Assembly (NCBI GenBank): GCA_958426095.1
Contig: CATZYB010000035.1
Location: forward strand, 1-15,620
Direction: 5' to 3'
Length of the DNA: 15,620 bases
From: an uncultured Lachnospiraceae bacterium
GTDB lineage: Bacteria; Bacillota; Clostridia; Lachnospirales; Lachnospiraceae
A program made the translations under genes and the position numbers. Numbering within the stretch: position 1 is the stretch's first letter; every line of letters starts with the position of its first letter. Under the pieces are notes generated by a model that did no database searches, was not told the origin of the DNA, and saw nothing but the letters and a program-made list of their open reading frames with translations. Of the stretch, positions 1 through 5,436 are shown in pieces.

Positions 1-413
1 TCTAAAACAAAATCAAAAATTCTTAAATAGTCTTCAATTTGGCAAATTTTGATTGATGATATAAGATCATAATCCTTATTGTAAACAAAATGTAAATTTG
101 CCTGAGGATAATCACTATTGGAACACATTTTGCCAATATCGTTAAAATACTGTAAAGCATCTTTCAGGTTGTATTTATTGATATAATATTCTTGATTGCA
201 ACTCTCATAATAAGAAACAAGCACCGAATCAATATTTTGAGCCAGCTTTTCCCATTCATCAGATGTGTGGCTACTATATAATTTATCACATAGTCTATCG
301 ATACGTTTTACATATTCATATATCGTACTTGGTCTGCCTTTACTTGTTTTTTCCTGACAGCCTTTTCCTTTTAACCAAGTCTGAAATTGTGTTCTTATAT
401 CATCTGTAATCAT
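1..413 (-). CDS. Partial gene with tyrosine-recombinase core-binding-like N-terminus (C-terminus off the left edge)
   Basis: An open frame runs from an ATG at 413 leftward through the window edge without a stop, giving 137 residues and no C-terminus. A GGAGA ribosome site lies 8 bases before the ATG. The N-terminus (FQTWLKGKGC, then TIYEYVKRIDRLCDKLY) resembles the helical SAM-like core-binding domain of phage-type integrases. It matches the 85-aa protein at 4276-4533 in spacing and residues: WL, a Y..RI.RLC helix, then an LxxNIxSxLxxYE helix. Whether a catalytic tyrosine-recombinase domain follows cannot be seen. Residues after about 95 (YNKDYDLISSIKICQIEDYL) match nothing I recognise. It is transcribed divergently from the HUH-like gene. 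That it is a real gene is fairly sure; its function is an inference from a weak fold resemblance. Confidence 0.7.
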   Translation of the reverse strand, partial: MITDDIRTQFQTWLKGKGCQEKTSKGRPSTIYEYVKRIDRLCDKLYSSHTSDEWEKLAQNIDSVLVSYYESCNQEYYINKYNLKDALQYFNDIGKMCSNSDYPQANLHFVYNKDYDLISSIKICQIEDYLRIFDFVL

Positions 414-481
414 ATAATTTGTCTCCGACTTAAGGATAAAATAAAAAACGCTACTAAGTAAAGACTAAAAAGACAAATACC

Positions 482-508
482 AACCTCATTTATTTTGTAA
501 ATTAGGTT
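482..508. repeat. 11-bp inverted repeat, 5-base spacer
   Basis: AACCTCATTTA at 482-492 is mirrored by TAAATTAGGTT at 498-508 with a single mismatch, around the spacer TTTTG. Its position between divergent genes fits an operator or a hairpin. The words ACCTCATTTA, TTGTAAAT and TTAGGTT recur near 3245-3302, beyond the fic gene. Confidence 0.55.
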
Positions 509-626
509 ATCATATTGTTTATAAGTTAAAAAATCTCAAAAGTACGCAAAAAAATATACTATTTAGAAATTTTTTCATCAAGGCCAACCGAAAACGCAAT
601 TCTATAACATTGTATCATTAACCTGT

Positions 627-655
627 TTGACAACGATCCATCATAATCTTGTCAT
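627..655 (+). promoter_or_regulatory. Possible sigma-70 promoter for the HUH-like gene
   Basis: A perfect TTGACA (627-632) is followed after 17 bases by TGTCAT (650-655), which matches the -10 consensus at four of six positions. It lies about 155 bases upstream of the HUH-like start. The weak -10 and AT-rich background make this a guess. Confidence 0.3.
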
Positions 656-713
656 CTGTTTTTAGCAGTCAGGGATACGAGGAAGCAATAAGCGCGGCCT
701 TTGTTATTATTAT

Positions 714-793
714 ACTTAAAATAAATAAAATTAAAAATAATAAATACCAATAAAATTAAATACTTAAGAATAAATAACATTAAATAAAGATAC
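714..793. other. Extremely AT-rich tract before the HUH-like gene
   Basis: About 90% A+T over 80 bases, with a 12-mer repeated at 724-735 and 749-760. It could be an easily melted (origin-like) segment or a UP-element-rich promoter region. The sequence alone does not decide. Confidence 0.35.
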
Positions 794-811
794 TAAGAAA
801 GAAGGTATAAA

Positions 812-1885
812 ATGAAGAATAACACCTTACTTCAAACCTTAAGAAAGCAGATGTCAAACCAGATACACTATGACTATCGTCACCATGTATCACCAATGAC
901 AACAGAAGGTATGAAGTCCATGTCGCCAAGTAAGCAGATGACGCGTAACCAGATAAACACCAATACAATTAAACCAAAGAGAAAAGCAACAGGTATCGCG
1001 TCATTGGGTCCGGCGACAAGGTTGAATATGTCTGTTGGTGATTGTATTTCTTCCTTATGTATTAATCCTTCTTATATTGATAGGTTACTTAATTCTTCTT
1101 TCTTTACTCGTCCTATATATAATAAGTGTATTCTTCCTTCTTATACTGGTAATAGAAATATTTTTACTTTTGGTAGTGCGGGTAAAATTTCAGGTCAATT
1201 TATAAACTATATGAACGGAATCGTATATGCAGACTCATCTATCCGTAAATGTTCTAATCCTGCAAATCCTAGTCAAAACACAAGCATAAAGAATCAAAAA
1301 TCAGCCCGTGGTAAACAGGTTGATACTAAAGTAATTAAACCTATACCAAATGAAACAACTGAGTCCTGCGGTCAAAAAACAGACTCCTTTGTAAAATCAT
1401 TGTTTTGTTGTAAAAATTCATTAAGTGCCGATGATACTAAAAAAATATTAAATGAATGGATAGGTAGAGAGTATCAGCCAACGCATTTTTTGACATTACA
1501 GTTACCGGAAAATAAGAAGTCTGCTGATTTAATGACATCTATACGACATCTAAAAAACATTATGAAGGCATTTGAGAAAAGTTTGATGAATAATTGGAAC
1601 AGACATCATCTTCGGTTTATTACTTTTGCCGAAAATGGTATCTCTGATGACTGGCATTTCCATATTTTGTTTAATCAAGGAAAATTTACAGAACAGAAAT
1701 TACAAAATGCTATTCTAAAAGTAACTATACGAGAAAGATTACCTTTTTATAGTCTGAAACTTGATAAAATCGATGAAAATATGCTTACCGTTGATTCATA
1801 TTGTACTAAAGAGATTAAGATTTATTGGGATGGTAAATTTGACAGCGACCGGATTATATTTTCAGAATGTCTGTTTGGTTTATAA
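812..1885 (+). CDS. HUH endonuclease / rolling-circle Rep-like protein
   Basis: A 357-residue protein with a GAAGG ribosome site 6 bases before the ATG. Its C-terminal third carries, in the right order, the three motifs of HUH single-strand nucleases: motif 1 THFLTLQLP (residues 224-232), motif 2 WHFHILFN with the metal-binding His-hydrophobic-His pair H282/H284, and motif 3 Y-x-x-K (Y330, K333, in SYCTKE). Such enzymes nick DNA and form a 5' phosphotyrosine, as in plasmid or phage replication initiators and some transposases. Only one tyrosine is present, as in Rep rather than two-tyrosine transposases. The first 220 residues show no known domain and are low in complexity; codons for residues 70-120 are unusually T-rich. 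The start could be later than annotated. Upstream is a very AT-rich tract; fic follows 98 bases downstream. I infer a chromosomal Rep-like protein of unknown role. Confidence 0.6.
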   Translation: MKNNTLLQTLRKQMSNQIHYDYRHHVSPMTTEGMKSMSPSKQMTRNQINTNTIKPKRKATGIASLGPATRLNMSVGDCISSLCINPSYIDRLLNSSFFTRPIYNKCILPSYTGNRNIFTFGSAGKISGQFINYMNGIVYADSSIRKCSNPANPSQNTSIKNQKSARGKQVDTKVIKPIPNETTESCGQKTDSFVKSLFCCKNSLSADDTKKILNEWIGREYQPTHFLTLQLPENKKSADLMTSIRHLKNIMKAFEKSLMNNWNRHHLRFITFAENGISDDWHFHILFNQGKFTEQKLQNAILKVTIRERLPFYSLKLDKIDENMLTVDSYCTKEIKIYWDGKFDSDRIIFSECLFGL

Positions 1886-1891
1886 AAGTTT

Positions 1892-1897
1892 TTGACA
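1892..1897 (+). promoter_or_regulatory. -35-like TTGACA upstream of fic
   Basis: A perfect TTGACA lies 7 bases after the HUH-like stop codon and 87 bases before the fic start. No good -10 hexamer is spaced correctly (TAAACA at 1914-1919 is the nearest, three of six matches). A separate fic promoter is likely but not located precisely. Confidence 0.35.
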
Positions 1898-1905
1898 TCA
1901 ATTTT

Positions 1906-1974
1906 CCGTTAGTTAAACATATTTTATAGTTGCTTTATTCATAATTTAATCATAAAATAATCATAACTTAACGG
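1906..1974. promoter_or_regulatory. fic leader: three 11-bp direct repeats inside CCGTTA/TAACGG arms
   Basis: Three abutting 11-mers follow consensus TCATAANNTAA: TCATAATTTAA (1939-1949), TCATAAAATAA (1950-1960) and TCATAACTTAA (1961-1971). The 11-bp period puts each copy on nearly the same helix face. Inverted arms CCGTTA (1906-1911) and TAACGG (1969-1974) bracket the block, and the inner GTTA/TAAC also mirror each other. The block ends at the fic ribosome site (CGGAGA). I infer an operator, possibly bound by the winged-helix domain at the Fic C-terminus. Confidence 0.5.
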
Positions 1975-1983
1975 AGATTTATC

Positions 1984-3072
1984 ATGACTTGGACACCTAA
2001 ATATACAATTACCAAAGAGATTTTAAGCTATCTGACTAAAATTGAAAGTATTAAGAATTCTTTTGAGGACAAGCCATTATCTCCTGTTTTATTATCTTCA
2101 TTACACCAGTCTGCCAAAATATCCTCAACACATTATTCGACTAAAATTGAAGGTAACCATTTATCGCTAAAACAGGTTAAAAATGCTTTATATACTGTCA
2201 ATAAATCAGTACAAAGCTATCAAGGTCATGATGAAAAGGAAGTCAAGGCCTATTATGATGCACTTAACTATATGGAAAAGTATCTGGAAGAAAATGCTCC
2301 GTTTTCAGAAAGTTTTATTCAAAAAATACATACTCTTGTTGAAGGCAGCAAAAAAACTATTCCATATAGAGACGCACAAAATGCGATTTATGACAGTTCG
2401 GACGGCTCTCTTGTTTATCTGCCACCGGAAACCAAAGATGTACCGATTATGATGCAAGAATTGGTTTTATGGATAAAAGAAAATATTGATACTTTGCCGA
2501 CGCCGGTTGTTGCAGGGCTCTTCCATTATCAATTTGTTACCATACATCCATATTTTGACGGCAACGGCAGAACGGCGAGATTATTAACCAGCTATATTAT
2601 GCGAAAGTATGGTTATGGTCTAAAAGGAATTTACTCTTTGGAAGAATATTATGTTAAGAATTTGAATGATTATTACCAAGCCTTAGCCACACACCCGCAC
2701 CATAATTACTACTATGGCAGAAACGAAGCTGATTTAACTTCATGGCTGGAATATTTTATAAAAGGTGTGTTATCCGCTTTTGAAAATATTGAAATTAAAG
2801 CAACCGAAGAACAAAACAAAGGATTAACTTCTGATAAATCACCAATCTTGCGAAAACTTGATATTAAACAACGCAAAATTTTGGAACTGTTTACAGAATA
2901 TCAGGAAATCACTTCAATTCAGGCAGGACAATATTTAGGCATCTCGGCACAATCAGCACGCTTTCTATTGAATAAATGGGTTGATGAAGGATTTTTAAGA
3001 CTTGCCAATACGGCTAAGAAAAACCGCACTTATGCTTTGACAGCCGAATTTGAAAGCCTGCTGGCAGATTAA
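1984..3072 (+). CDS. fic: Class II Fic family AMP-transferase with C-terminal winged helix
   Basis: A 362-residue protein with a CGGAGA site before its ATG. The Fic core motif is intact: HPYFDGNGRTAR at residues 188-199, including catalytic H188, D192, the GNGR anion loop and R199. Upstream, S52-TKI-E56-G57 fits the inhibitory (S/T)xxxE(G/N) motif, whose glutamate blocks productive ATP binding; an N-terminal position defines class II. Residues about 295-345 (LDIKQRKILELF, then ITSIQAGQYLGISAQSARF) form a winged helix-turn-helix. Fic enzymes usually transfer AMP from ATP to a hydroxyl on a target protein, and the glutamate can also support de-AMPylation. The target here is unknown. No separate small antitoxin gene is adjacent, as expected with built-in inhibition. 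The DNA-binding tail and the tandem leader repeats suggest autoregulation. Family assignment is firm; target and role are inference. Confidence 0.93.
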   Translation: MTWTPKYTITKEILSYLTKIESIKNSFEDKPLSPVLLSSLHQSAKISSTHYSTKIEGNHLSLKQVKNALYTVNKSVQSYQGHDEKEVKAYYDALNYMEKYLEENAPFSESFIQKIHTLVEGSKKTIPYRDAQNAIYDSSDGSLVYLPPETKDVPIMMQELVLWIKENIDTLPTPVVAGLFHYQFVTIHPYFDGNGRTARLLTSYIMRKYGYGLKGIYSLEEYYVKNLNDYYQALATHPHHNYYYGRNEADLTSWLEYFIKGVLSAFENIEIKATEEQNKGLTSDKSPILRKLDIKQRKILELFTEYQEITSIQAGQYLGISAQSARFLLNKWVDEGFLRLANTAKKNRTYALTAEFESLLAD

Positions 3073-3103
3073 AATTACCTAATAATGTGAATTGTTGCCT
3101 AAT

Positions 3104-3131
3104 GATTTAATGACATTAATGTCACTTAATC
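3104..3131. repeat. 28-bp palindrome with perfect 14-bp core
   Basis: The core TGACATTAATGTCA (3111-3124) is a perfect palindrome. Extending to GATT...AATC gives 28 bp with only two mismatched pairs. With no loop it suits a dimeric DNA-binding protein better than a terminator. It starts 31 bases after the fic stop. Confidence 0.5.
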
Positions 3132-3244
3132 GAAATAATTGAAAAATCGGTTTTACAAATCCCAAGAATCACGACATTACAATGTTATCAGATTCCTTTT
3201 GATAGTTATAAGACATTGTAAATATGTATTATTATGTTCAACCT

Positions 3245-3288
3245 TTGTAAATTTTAGCAGAGGTTCATTCAATCGACCTCATTTACAA
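3245..3288. repeat. Hairpin with 7-base bulge
   Basis: TTGTAAAT (3245-3252) pairs with ATTTACAA (3281-3288), and GAGGT (3260-3264) pairs with ACCTC (3276-3280). The seven bases TTTAGCA are unpaired on one side only, and the loop is 11 bases. A run TTTTAATTAGGTTA follows and repeats words of the inverted repeat at 482-508. It may act as a terminator or as a hairpin substrate; neither is shown. Confidence 0.45.
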
Positions 3289-3332
3289 TTTTAATTAGGT
3301 TAATCTTTTGAATTTACATAAATATCTTGTTA

Positions 3333-3430
3333 AAATATCTCCCATTGCTCCATAAACAGCCCAGAAACAAGCGGATTAGATAAAATAAGTAAAACATAAA
3401 CCCGATCTGAGATCAATCAAACCGGGTTTA
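3333..3430. repeat. 98-bp direct repeat, copy 1
   Basis: Aligns without gaps to 3811-3908 (constant offset of 478), with 11 differences by my count, about 89% identity. It includes GCTCCATAAACAGCCCAGAA and ends in a hairpin. Both copies sit just 3' of minus-strand genes. Confidence 0.8.
3397..3430 (-). terminator. Hairpin in repeat copy 1, end of the 88-aa gene
   Basis: A perfect 8-bp stem TAAACCCG (3397-3404) / CGGGTTTA (3423-3430) with an 18-base loop lies 5 bases beyond the stop of the 88-aa gene. On the minus strand it is followed by TGTTTTACTTATTTTA, a broken U-tract. It is a plausible terminator for the minus-strand gene and may work in both directions. Confidence 0.55.
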
Positions 3431-3435
3431 TTTTG

Positions 3436-3702
3436 CTATTTACATCTAGAAGAGTTACATAGTTCCAGAGCTTCTTTTTGCATTCCTTGTAAGAAAATCG
3501 CACATCCAGTGCTAACTTTTGTCTTTACAGAGCTCTCAGCATATTTTTTCCCATTGCGTAATAAACCTTCTTTTATTACAGCGTCAACAATTTTACGTTT
3601 ATCCTCTTTGTTATAGTTTTGAGCATATACATCATAACAATTTTTAAATGTTGCCTTACCGACAGTAGCAAGCTTTCTTTCTAGTCCTGATTTATAAACC
3701 AT
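3436..3702 (-). CDS. Small hypothetical protein (88 aa)
   Basis: An 88-residue lysine-rich soluble protein, with no signal peptide or membrane segment. An excellent AAGGAGGT ribosome site lies just upstream of the ATG, which strongly supports a real gene. I do not recognise the family. The middle (YNKEDKRKIVDAVIKEGLLRN) and the C-terminus (GCAIFLQGMQKEALELCNSS) look helical, and there are three cysteines, including one near the end (SSRCK). It stands alone on the minus strand, with a hairpin directly after its stop and about 245 bases to the next upstream gene. A small DNA- or protein-binding accessory protein of the mobile region is one possibility, but nothing visible proves it. Confidence 0.65.
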   Translation of the reverse strand: MVYKSGLERKLATVGKATFKNCYDVYAQNYNKEDKRKIVDAVIKEGLLRNGKKYAESSVKTKVSTGCAIFLQGMQKEALELCNSSRCK

Positions 3703-3810
3703 TTTAGACCTCCTTTTTAAGAATTATAAATCAAACATAAAAATATTTAATTTAAACGGCAAGAAACAAATTACTCAATGCACAAATGATTATTAAGCAG
3801 AAATTTCTAA

Positions 3811-3908
3811 AAACATCTCCCAAAGCTCCATAAACAGCCCAGAAACAAGCGAATTGGATAAAAGAAGTAAAACATAAGCCCGACCTGAAATCAATCAAAC
3901 CGGGCTAA
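3811..3908. repeat. 98-bp direct repeat, copy 2
   Basis: Second copy of the repeat at 3333-3430. The arms of its hairpin differ from copy 1 at a base pair that remains paired (A3400-T3427 becomes G3878-C3905), so the fold rather than only the sequence appears kept. Confidence 0.8.
3877..3906 (-). terminator. Hairpin in repeat copy 2, end of the DUF3768 operon
   Basis: AGCCCG (3877-3882) pairs with CGGGCT (3901-3906) over an 18-base loop. It lies about 40 bases after the DUF3768 stop on the minus strand. The stem is shorter than in copy 1 (6 bp) and the following T content modest, so termination strength is uncertain. Confidence 0.45.
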
Positions 3909-3947
3909 ATTATAAACTTTATCTATGGAACAGTTTATAAAAGTTGT

Positions 3948-4265
3948 TTAATATTCGCTTGCCAGCATAACGGTCATAACACGATTTGTTAAATTTGGAT
4001 TGGCAGGATCCTCTGATAAGTATTGATAGTTTTTGTCATAGTAATCTATTTTCCAGAAGATTTTTTCACCTCTATAATCAAAACTACCAAAATCGTGTTC
4101 ATTATATGGGTCATTATCTGGTGTAAAATTATTAAAATGTCTGACTTTGGATAAAATTCTTGCAATATCATCTTGTGATTTAGCATTTATACCAGCAGTT
4201 AACATTACTCTTCCACCAATAAGATGTTTACGAAGATTGTCATTTAAGGTTTTAACATCTATCAC
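3948..4265 (-). CDS. DUF3768 family protein (105 aa)
   Basis: The start is GTG at 4265, with AGAGGTG just upstream overlapping the stop of the preceding gene, so translation is probably coupled. The sequence carries the DUF3768 hallmark: MLTAGINA near residue 21, then NFTPDNDPYNEHDFGSFDY, KIFWKIDYYD, and a closing NRVMTVMLASEY. It spans the whole small domain, so it is full length. The family is known to me from alphaproteobacterial genomes and plasmids; its biochemical function is uncharacterised. No signal peptide or membrane helix is seen. It is the last gene of a three-gene operon with a 43-aa ORF and an 85-aa core-binding-like protein, followed by the repeat-borne hairpin. The family call is strong; the role is unknown. 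It is the main taxonomic clue for the host half of the window. Confidence 0.88.
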   Translation of the reverse strand: MIDVKTLNDNLRKHLIGGRVMLTAGINAKSQDDIARILSKVRHFNNFTPDNDPYNEHDFGSFDYRGEKIFWKIDYYDKNYQYLSEDPANPNLTNRVMTVMLASEY

Positions 4266-4275
4266 GACACACCTC

Positions 4276-4533
4276 TTAGGCTAACTTTTCAGAAGCAAGA
4301 AACATTTTGAATTTTCTTAAAGCCTGACGAACAGAGGTATGTGAACGCTTGCCATAGCTTGATTTTTTGCCAGTTATTTCATATTGAGGCAGTATAGAAG
4401 CGATATTTTCAACCAGATGAGCAAGTGTAAATTCTTCTTTTCTACAAAGCCTTTCAATTCTTCCGGCATAATCAGCAGCAGTCAAAGCAGAGTATTTATT
4501 TTCTAACAACCAATTTTCAAAATTCTTTAACAT
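4276..4533 (-). CDS. Stand-alone core-binding (SAM-like) domain protein (85 aa)
   Basis: An 85-residue, mostly helical, basic protein with a strong AAGGAGA ribosome site before the ATG. Features include FENWLLENKYSALTAADY, the helix GRIERLCRK, LVENIASILPQYE and a basic SVRQALRKFKMFL near the end. This pattern resembles the N-terminal core-binding domain of tyrosine recombinases, but no catalytic domain (R..H..R..Y) follows; the protein simply ends. It is similar to the start of the left-edge gene (1-413). It lies 22 bases after the 43-aa ORF and 10 bases before DUF3768, so the three probably share one transcript. It might be a small DNA-binding regulator or a relic of an integrase. That it is a gene is likely; its function is speculative. 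Confidence 0.7.
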   Translation of the reverse strand: MLKNFENWLLENKYSALTAADYAGRIERLCRKEEFTLAHLVENIASILPQYEITGKKSSYGKRSHTSVRQALRKFKMFLASEKLA

Positions 4534-4555
4534 AGCACAATCTCCTTATCATCAA

Positions 4556-4687
4556 TTACTGAATAAAAACAGGTTCAGTACAAACCGCGACCATTGTTTG
4601 CTTCAATCTTTGGCACTCAGACAGGCAGTCACTAAAAAACTGATAAGGTGTTGGGAGAATTGTGTCATTGAGTTTTACATACCACAT
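4556..4687 (-). CDS. Small ORF (43 aa) heading the DUF3768 operon
   Basis: Translation of 4687-4556 gives 43 residues beginning MWYVKLNDTILPTPYQFF and ending TEPVFIQ. I chose the second ATG because AAAGGA lies 6 bases upstream of it; an ATG five codons earlier (4702) has no ribosome site. It is co-directional with the 85-aa and DUF3768 genes, with a 22-base gap. The sequence has three cysteines and no membrane segment, and I recognise no family. An open frame this short could arise by chance, but its position and ribosome site favour a real gene. Confidence 0.45.
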   Translation of the reverse strand: MWYVKLNDTILPTPYQFFSDCLSECQRLKQTMVAVCTEPVFIQ

Positions 4688-4702
4688 AGCATTTCCTTTC
4701 AT

Positions 4703-4730
4703 AAATAGTTGTTTTACTCATTAACTATTT
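4703..4730. repeat. 8-bp inverted repeat upstream of the small operon
   Basis: AAATAGTT (4703-4710) and AACTATTT (4723-4730) are perfect inverted arms around 12 bases. The repeat lies 15 bases before the chosen start of the 43-aa ORF, where an operator or leader hairpin would sit. The rest of 4731-4901 shows no gene. Confidence 0.35.
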
Positions 4731-4901
4731 ACATTATGCGGTGTATTTTCTAATTCGGGAGCCCCTAAAACTCACAAAACCAATGACATTTTGCTACGAT
4801 TTAGACGGGATTACTAATTTATGGACGGGAAAAGCCTTTAACTTCTCGGTATTTCAGAAAAAAGTGTTGAGTAAGCGTAATTACTTATCAGGAATCAAAA
4901 A

Positions 4902-5429
4902 TTACCAAGGACCTTTAATAACATTAGAATTTTTATTTAATGTATTTGTTTGGGGAGAATCATATTCGCTTTCCGAAAACTCAACACCTAAATCATCTGC
5001 ATACTCTTCTAAAATATCCATATCATCCTGAATTTTAGGTTTCGTGGCTGGTCTATAATATTCAATCAAACCGGATGATGTATATCGCCAACGGGTAGAA
5101 TAGTCATCTTTGACAATTACTTCTCCCGAATCGTATATAGATATTTCACTGGCTCGACATTGAAAATGTTGCATTAATATTACCTTCAGTTCTTGGATAC
5201 TGTTAACTGTCAGTAATATTTCATCACATTCTTCCACCAGATAACGAAAATGTTCTATATCTTCATCAGTCAAATCTGCACGTTTCAGGTAAGGCGTATC
5301 CGGTCCATATATGTTTTTTACTTTGCCTTTATCTTCCTTTAATGTTTCAGCCGCATCTTTTTTATTGCTATGCCTTCCTATCATAACAAGAAAAAGAAAA
5401 ATAAATATTCCAATTACTATTTGCACCAT
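4902..5429 (-). CDS. Membrane-anchored protein of unknown function, last gene of the R-M-like operon
   Basis: A 175-residue protein whose first 18 residues (VQIVIGIFIFLFLVMIG) form one hydrophobic segment followed by RHSNKK, which suggests an N-out/C-in anchor with a cytoplasmic body. The rest is acidic: LTDEDIEHFRYLVEECDEIL, then a beta-rich stretch with DDYSTRWRYTSSGLIEYYR. I recognise no family. It starts 7 bases after the helicase stop, with GGGAAG as ribosome site overlapping that intergenic step, so it is surely co-transcribed with the helicase and methyltransferase remnant. It may be an accessory factor of that system, or a passenger gene. No clear terminator follows. Confidence 0.7.
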   Translation of the reverse strand: MVQIVIGIFIFLFLVMIGRHSNKKDAAETLKEDKGKVKNIYGPDTPYLKRADLTDEDIEHFRYLVEECDEILLTVNSIQELKVILMQHFQCRASEISIYDSGEVIVKDDYSTRWRYTSSGLIEYYRPATKPKIQDDMDILEEYADDLGVEFSESEYDSPQTNTLNKNSNVIKGPW

Positions 5430-5436
5430 AGCTTCC

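Larger units (their letters stand above)
414..811. other. Divergent intergenic region, AT-rich, with inverted repeat
   Basis: This 398-base gap separates the left partial gene from the HUH-like gene and should hold both promoters. I see an 11-bp inverted repeat at 482-508, a possible plus-strand promoter at 627-655, and an extremely AT-rich stretch at 714-793 (about 8 G/C in 80). Within that stretch the 12-mer AATAAAATTAAA occurs at 724 and again at 749. No further gene is supported. Confidence 0.6.
3073..3435. other. Intergenic region between convergent genes with palindromes and a repeat
   Basis: This 363-base gap lies between fic (plus) and the 88-aa gene (minus). It holds a 28-bp imperfect palindrome (3104-3131), a bulged hairpin (3245-3288), and copy 1 of a 98-bp repeat (3333-3430). 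No coding region is supported. Confidence 0.6.

Noticed and set aside
3333..3908. CRISPR array
   Set aside because: Only two 98-bp copies 478 bases apart with genes between; no short regular repeats or cas genes.
4741..5031. Plus-strand open frame (96 aa)
   Set aside because: No ribosome site, and its second half is antisense to the 175-aa membrane protein gene.
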